This document shows, piece by piece, positions 60,524-64,000 of a stretch of DNA of 64,000 bases. Each line of letters opens with the position of its first letter. Position 1 is the first letter of the stretch. The translations under genes and the position numbers were made by a program. The DNA lies in assembly GCA_019637335.1 (NCBI GenBank), contig JAHBVV010000009.1, positions 124,001-188,000 on the forward strand. The letters run 5' to 3'. Under the pieces are notes generated by a model, which did not search any database, was not told where the DNA came from, and saw only the letters and a list, made by a program, of their open reading frames with translations. Source of the DNA: Candidatus Hydrogenedentota bacterium. Its GTDB lineage: Bacteria; Hydrogenedentota; Hydrogenedentia; Hydrogenedentales; JAEUWI01.

Positions 60524-61008
60524 TGCTTGAGCGATTGGGCCCGCGCGCGGGCGTCCTGGTGCTGGCGGCGGTGATTGGCCTGCTGGCGGGGTGTGGCGCC
60601 GCCGCGCCCGACGATGGGGCGAGCCCGGAGACGGCCAGCCAGGGCGCCTTGGAGGTCACCGCGAAACTCGTCGATATCGCGGGCGAGTTCCCCTCGAACG
60701 ACCTCTACGATTACGCCTACGTGATGCGCTACGAGATCGTCGAAACCCACCGCGGCGAGGCGTCCGGCGTCATTCTCGTGGGGCACTACAACCCGCTCAA
60801 GAAACGTGCGGAGGCCGCGGACCAGCGATCCGGCCCTATCGGGGGCAATGTCACGCGGTTCCGCGCGGGAGATCTGCACCGGATGGCGCTGGACCTCCCC
60901 ATCGACGCCTACTGCATGGCCGGGATCATCAACCCCTACGCCGAGGAAGGCGAATTCGCCGCCGCGCCGGTGTACTGGGCGCACTCGACCAACCGGGTCG
61001 TCCCGTAG
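60520..61008 (+). CDS. Lipoprotein of unknown function
   Basis: The 162-residue protein has a lipobox leader (VLVLAAVIGLLAGCGAAAPD), with Cys25 as the acylation site. The mature part is an alpha/beta or beta-rich domain: ALEVTAKLVDIAGEFPSNDL then YDYAYVMRYEIVETHRGEAS and LHRMALDLPIDAYCMAGIIN. I know no family. The start overlaps the preceding stop and the next gene begins six bases after its stop, so it is firmly within the cassette. A periplasmic adapter for the acetylation proteins is a plausible role. Confidence 0.75.
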   Translation: MMLERLGPRAGVLVLAAVIGLLAGCGAAAPDDGASPETASQGALEVTAKLVDIAGEFPSNDLYDYAYVMRYEIVETHRGEASGVILVGHYNPLKKRAEAADQRSGPIGGNVTRFRAGDLHRMALDLPIDAYCMAGIINPYAEEGEFAAAPVYWAHSTNRVVP

Positions 61009-61014
61009 CGGGCC

Positions 61015-62412
61015 ATGGTCTTCACCTCCCACAGCTTTGTCTACTACTTCCTGCCGCTGGTGCTGCTGGGCTACTATCTGTTGCCCGGGGGGCGCAATCT
61101 CTTCCTCCTTGCGGCCAGCTACGTGTTCTACGGCTGGTGGAACCCCTGGTTTGTCGGGCTAATGCTCATCGCCACGGCGATCAATCACGCCTGCGGCCTC
61201 GTCATTGCCCGCGAACCAGTCGCCTCGCCCCGGCGCAGGCGGGCGCTGATCGCCAGTGTCGTCGCCAGCCTGGGCCTCCTCGGTTTCTTCAAGTACTTCA
61301 TGTTTGCGCAGGGCAATTTCAACGCCCTGCTCTCCGCCACCGGCGCGGACCCGCTGCCCGTGCTCCAGATCACGCTCCCCGTGGGCATCTCGTTCTACAT
61401 TTTCCAGAGCCTCAGCTACACCATCGACGTGTACCGGGGCGACTCGCCGCCCGTGCGCTCCTTCACCGACTTCGCCTGCTTCGTGGCGCTCTTCCCGCAG
61501 CTGATCGCCGGCCCCATCGTCCGCTACAACACCATCGCCGGGCAACTTATACACCGCGAACACACGCTGGACCGTTTCGCATCGGGTTCCGCGCTGTTCA
61601 TGCTCGGATTCGCCAAGAAAATCCTGCTGGCCAACCCGATGGGGTCCATGGCCGATGCCGTTTTTGCCGCCGAGGCCCCCGGCACGGCCCACGCCTGGCT
61701 CGGGGTCACAGCCTACGCCTTCCAGATCTACTTCGACTTCTCCGCCTACTCCGACATGGCCATTGGCCTCGGACGCCTCTTCGGCTTCGTGTTTCCGCGC
61801 AATTTCAACGCGCCCTACCGCTCGGAGAGCATCACGGAGTTCTGGCGGCGCTGGCACATCTCGCTGTCCACCTTTCTGCGCGACTACCTTTACATCCCCC
61901 TGGGCGGCAACCGGCGCGGCGAACGGCGGACCTACATCAACCTGGCCATTGTGATGCTTCTGGGCGGCCTGTGGCACGGCGCGAGCTGGAATTTCGTGCT
62001 CTGGGGCGCCTTCCACGGCGGGCTGCTGGCCCTGGAGCGATGCATTGGCGGCGGCCTGTTCCAATGGGCCCCGCGCCCGGTCCGAATCGCGGGAACCTTC
62101 GTCCTCGTACTCTTCTCCTGGGTGCTGTTTCGCGCCGTGACCCTGCCGGAAGCCGGTGCGTTCCTGTCGGCCATGCTGTTCCCGCGCGCACCCGGGGGCG
62201 GCGCGGTCTTGCTTGACGCCGTGCTCTACACGCGCGAGAATGTTCTGATCCTGGCCCTGTGCGCGGTGCTCGCGCTGCAAGGGCGGCAGGCCCACGACTG
62301 GGTGGAGGGACTGACGCTGCCCCGCGCGCTCGTTGTACTGGGTTTGTTCGCGTTTGCGCTGGCGACGATGCACGTGCAGGCCTTTAACCCGTTTCTGTAT
62401 TTTCAGTTCTGA
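61015..62412 (+). CDS. MBOAT O-acyltransferase (AlgI-like)
   Basis: The 465-residue protein has about ten or more hydrophobic helices and AlgI/DltB motifs: NLFLLAASYVFYGWWNPWFV, QITLPVGISFYIFQSLSYTI then DVYRGD, FPQLIAGPIVRYNTI, and FDFSAYSDMAIGLGRLFGFV then FPRNFNAPYRSESITEFWRR then WHISLSTFLRDYLYIPLGGN. The catalytic His lies in GGLWHGASWNFVLWGAFHGG. Such proteins move acyl groups, usually acetyl, across the membrane to an extracytoplasmic acceptor. Neighbouring AlgX-like protein supports polysaccharide O-acetylation. It sits six bases after the lipoprotein gene. Confidence 0.93.
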   Translation: MVFTSHSFVYYFLPLVLLGYYLLPGGRNLFLLAASYVFYGWWNPWFVGLMLIATAINHACGLVIAREPVASPRRRRALIASVVASLGLLGFFKYFMFAQGNFNALLSATGADPLPVLQITLPVGISFYIFQSLSYTIDVYRGDSPPVRSFTDFACFVALFPQLIAGPIVRYNTIAGQLIHREHTLDRFASGSALFMLGFAKKILLANPMGSMADAVFAAEAPGTAHAWLGVTAYAFQIYFDFSAYSDMAIGLGRLFGFVFPRNFNAPYRSESITEFWRRWHISLSTFLRDYLYIPLGGNRRGERRTYINLAIVMLLGGLWHGASWNFVLWGAFHGGLLALERCIGGGLFQWAPRPVRIAGTFVLVLFSWVLFRAVTLPEAGAFLSAMLFPRAPGGGAVLLDAVLYTRENVLILALCAVLALQGRQAHDWVEGLTLPRALVVLGLFAFALATMHVQAFNPFLYFQF

Positions 62413-62453
62413 GCGCGAGCCGGGCGATAACCGCGCGAGGAGGCGAATCGAAC

Positions 62454-63578
62454 ATGCAAACCACACGCACGGCACAAGGCGTTATCGTGGCGCTGTTTCT
62501 ACTCGCCATCGCGATAGAGGGCCCGGTACAGGCCCTGCTCGACACGCGCGAGGAGGGCAGGCCGCAGGTACTCGACCTCTTTACACAAGCGCCGAGCCAG
62601 GATGCCCTGCGGGCCTTTGAGCGGACCCTCGAAGATCGCTCGTGGTCGGCGAACGCGGTTCGCGCGCCTTTCCAGCGCCTGCGCCACGCGCTGCTTGGCG
62701 ACCTGGGGGCGAAGGTAGTGCCCGGTCGCGAGGGCTGGCTCTTCTACCGGCAGGGCGTCGACTACCTCGTGCAGTCGTGGCCCGGTGTGGGGGAGGGGAT
62801 CCCCGACGATCCGCTCCCCGCCATCGTGGATTTCCGGGACCAACTGGCCGCGCGCGGGGTCGAACTCCTGATCGCCATCGCGCCCGGCAAGGCCAGCATG
62901 TATCCGGAACAGCTCGGCGCGCGCCCGTCCGGTGCGCCGGTCTACGTCCATACGCGCGCGTTCCAGGAGCGGCTGGAGGCCGCCGGCATAGCGTTTGTGG
63001 ACCTGCACGCCGCGCTTGATCCCGGCGAAGCGGCGCAAGCCCAGCTCTACCTCATGCGCGACACCCACTGGACCCCGGAAGGCGCGCGGCGCGCGGCGGA
63101 AGCCGTTGCGGATCGCATCCTCGCGGAAGGTTGGGCACCCCCGGGGGACGTTGCCTATGTCTATCGCGACCTGACCGTTGAGCGCGCGGGCGACCTCCTG
63201 CGTATGGCGGGTTCGCCGGGGATCGCCGCCGCCTACACCCCGGAGAGGGTTACGGCGCAACAAATCGTCGACCCGGCAACCGGCGCGTTGCTCGTCAGCG
63301 ACACGGCTTCTCCCGTTCTCGTGCTGGGAGACAGTTTTCTCCGCATCTACGAGCACGACGAACCCGGATCGGCGGGATTTCTTGCGCATTTCGCCCGCGC
63401 GCTGGGGCAATCGGTCGCGAGCATCGTCAGCGACGGCGGCGCGTCCACGCTGGTCCGTCAGGAACTCGCGCGGCGCCCCGAAGTGCTGCGGGGCAAGCGA
63501 CTGGTCGTCTGGGAGTTCGTCGAACGCGATCTGCGCTTCGGAACCGACGGCTGGCGGCGGGTCTCCCTGCCGAATTAA
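62454..63578 (+). CDS. AlgX/AlgJ-like SGNH-type O-acetyltransferase
   Basis: The ATG at 62454 follows CGAGGAGGCG and gives 374 residues with an N-terminal hydrophobic anchor (GVIVALFLLAIAIEGPVQAL). The AlgX/AlgJ SGNH-like domain has VVPGREGWLFYRQGVDYLVQ, LIAIAPGKASMYPEQLGARP, the Asp-His pair in LMRDTHWTPEGARRAAEAVA and the nucleophile Ser in VLVLGDSFLRIYEHD. It should accept acetyl groups from the MBOAT partner and place them on a polysaccharide in the periplasm. It is the last gene of the cassette, 41 bp after the MBOAT gene. Confidence 0.9.
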   Translation: MQTTRTAQGVIVALFLLAIAIEGPVQALLDTREEGRPQVLDLFTQAPSQDALRAFERTLEDRSWSANAVRAPFQRLRHALLGDLGAKVVPGREGWLFYRQGVDYLVQSWPGVGEGIPDDPLPAIVDFRDQLAARGVELLIAIAPGKASMYPEQLGARPSGAPVYVHTRAFQERLEAAGIAFVDLHAALDPGEAAQAQLYLMRDTHWTPEGARRAAEAVADRILAEGWAPPGDVAYVYRDLTVERAGDLLRMAGSPGIAAAYTPERVTAQQIVDPATGALLVSDTASPVLVLGDSFLRIYEHDEPGSAGFLAHFARALGQSVASIVSDGGASTLVRQELARRPEVLRGKRLVVWEFVERDLRFGTDGWRRVSLPN

Positions 63579-63618
63579 GGGCGCGTGGCGGACAGGACGA
63601 TGCGGTTTTCTCGCGTTC

Positions 63619-63948
63619 CTACTTCTTCTGAGACTTCTGCTGCTTCAGCTCGGTGTCCACCGCGCCCGGCATCGGCTCGGGCGCCTTGCCCGCTTTTTTC
63701 CGCGCTTTCTTCTCCTCTTTCGCCAGCGCTTTCAGCGATTCCGCCGCCAACAGATCAAAGTAAAGGCCCTTGGCCCCCTCCAGAACGACCCCAAGTTGGG
63801 CCGCGGAAGCGCCATTGCAGAGCGCGCCGGACCTCTCCACCTTGGCGAGGAGCGCTTCCCAATCCTCGTGCGCCCATACACCCTCGTGCTTAATCACGAA
63901 TTCGCCCGCCAACTCCATCAGTTTGCGCATTGACTTCTTTGTTGCCAT
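63619..63948 (-). CDS. Hypothetical small helical protein
   Basis: The 109-residue protein starts at an ATG at 63948 after a short upstream region containing GGAGATAGACC. It is predicted almost entirely helical: SMRKLMELAGEFVIKHEGVW, HEDWEALLAKVERSGALCNG and LLAAESLKALAKEEKKARKK, ending in a Lys/Gln-rich tail (TELKQQKSQKK). The basic tail suggests nucleic-acid or membrane contact. I do not recognise it. It converges on the AlgX-like gene 40 bp away. Confidence 0.65.
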   Translation of the reverse strand: MATKKSMRKLMELAGEFVIKHEGVWAHEDWEALLAKVERSGALCNGASAAQLGVVLEGAKGLYFDLLAAESLKALAKEEKKARKKAGKAPEPMPGAVDTELKQQKSQKK

Positions 63949-64000
63949 GGTCTATCTCCGTGGGTCACCCGTACCGGTCACATAGCGGACCGAACATTTC

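Overview
The window is high-GC bacterial chromosome, about 64 kb, carrying roughly 50 protein genes, two tRNAs, several decayed gene remnants and a handful of short dispersed repeats. The gene mix suggests a heterotrophic polysaccharide degrader of the Planctomycetes/Lentisphaerae/Hydrogenedentota type: a DUF1080 protein, heparinase II/III, secreted sialidase-fold proteins, Gfo/Idh/MocA oxidoreductases, a secreted ADP-ribosylglycohydrolase-fold protein and pilin-like proteins ending in an H-x(9-10)-DG signature. Hydrogenedentota is my best guess, but no rRNA or marker phylogeny is available in the window, so this is inference.

Layout. 1-2.6 kb: the end of a DUF1080 protein, a two-helix membrane protein and a solitary AbiEi-type antitoxin-like gene. 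2.7-3.4 kb: a duplicated tRNA-Asn/GIY-YIG module, one unit intact and one decayed. 3.5-10.1 kb: divergent secreted heparinase-like protein and a 1009-aa secreted Asp-rich protein, separated by a repeat-rich gap. 10.4-19.8 kb: TPR protein, dehydrogenase, secreted esterase plus polytopic membrane protein, a GH20-like secreted protein and a methyltransferase-TPR protein. 19.8-25 kb: lytic transglycosylase and the housekeeping pair pncC/dnaE. 25-29.2 kb: secreted ADP-ribosylglycohydrolase-fold protein, zinc ribbon, pilin-like protein, a BioB-like remnant, tRNA-Pro, MerR regulator. 29.3-35.9 kb: a probable sugar-acid/sialoside locus (SSS symporter, dehydrogenase, crotonase, two sialidase-fold proteins). 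35.9-44.9 kb: DUF2089 regulator and membrane partner, Bpt aminoacyl-transferase, MscS channel, a degenerate REC-GGDEF protein, NhaA, citrate synthase. 45-50.5 kb: ankyrin protein, Zn/Cd-type P-ATPase, redoxin, NIPSNAP protein, PsiE-like protein. 50.6-55.1 kb: a membrane-anchored pseudokinase, a Septu-like (PtuA/PtuB) ATPase/HNH pair, a broken hydroxyacid dehydrogenase and a second pilin-like protein. 55.4-64 kb: thiC, GNAT, small membrane proteins, and a four-gene cassette (WD40/TolB-like, lipoprotein, MBOAT acyltransferase, AlgX/AlgJ-like) that probably O-acetylates an exported polysaccharide.

The strongest unusual signals are signalling proteins that keep their folds but have lost catalytic residues (the kinase with HRN and NFG in place of HRD and DFG; the REC-GGDEF with Asp-to-Glu at the phospho-site and GGKF in place of GGDEF), the compact ATPase/HNH defence-like operon behind a palindromic promoter region, the tRNA-Asn/GIY-YIG duplication in which a dead tRNA supplies a stop codon, and repeats that sit against the stop codons of genes in convergent gaps. 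All identifications rest on reading motifs by eye; no database search was run.
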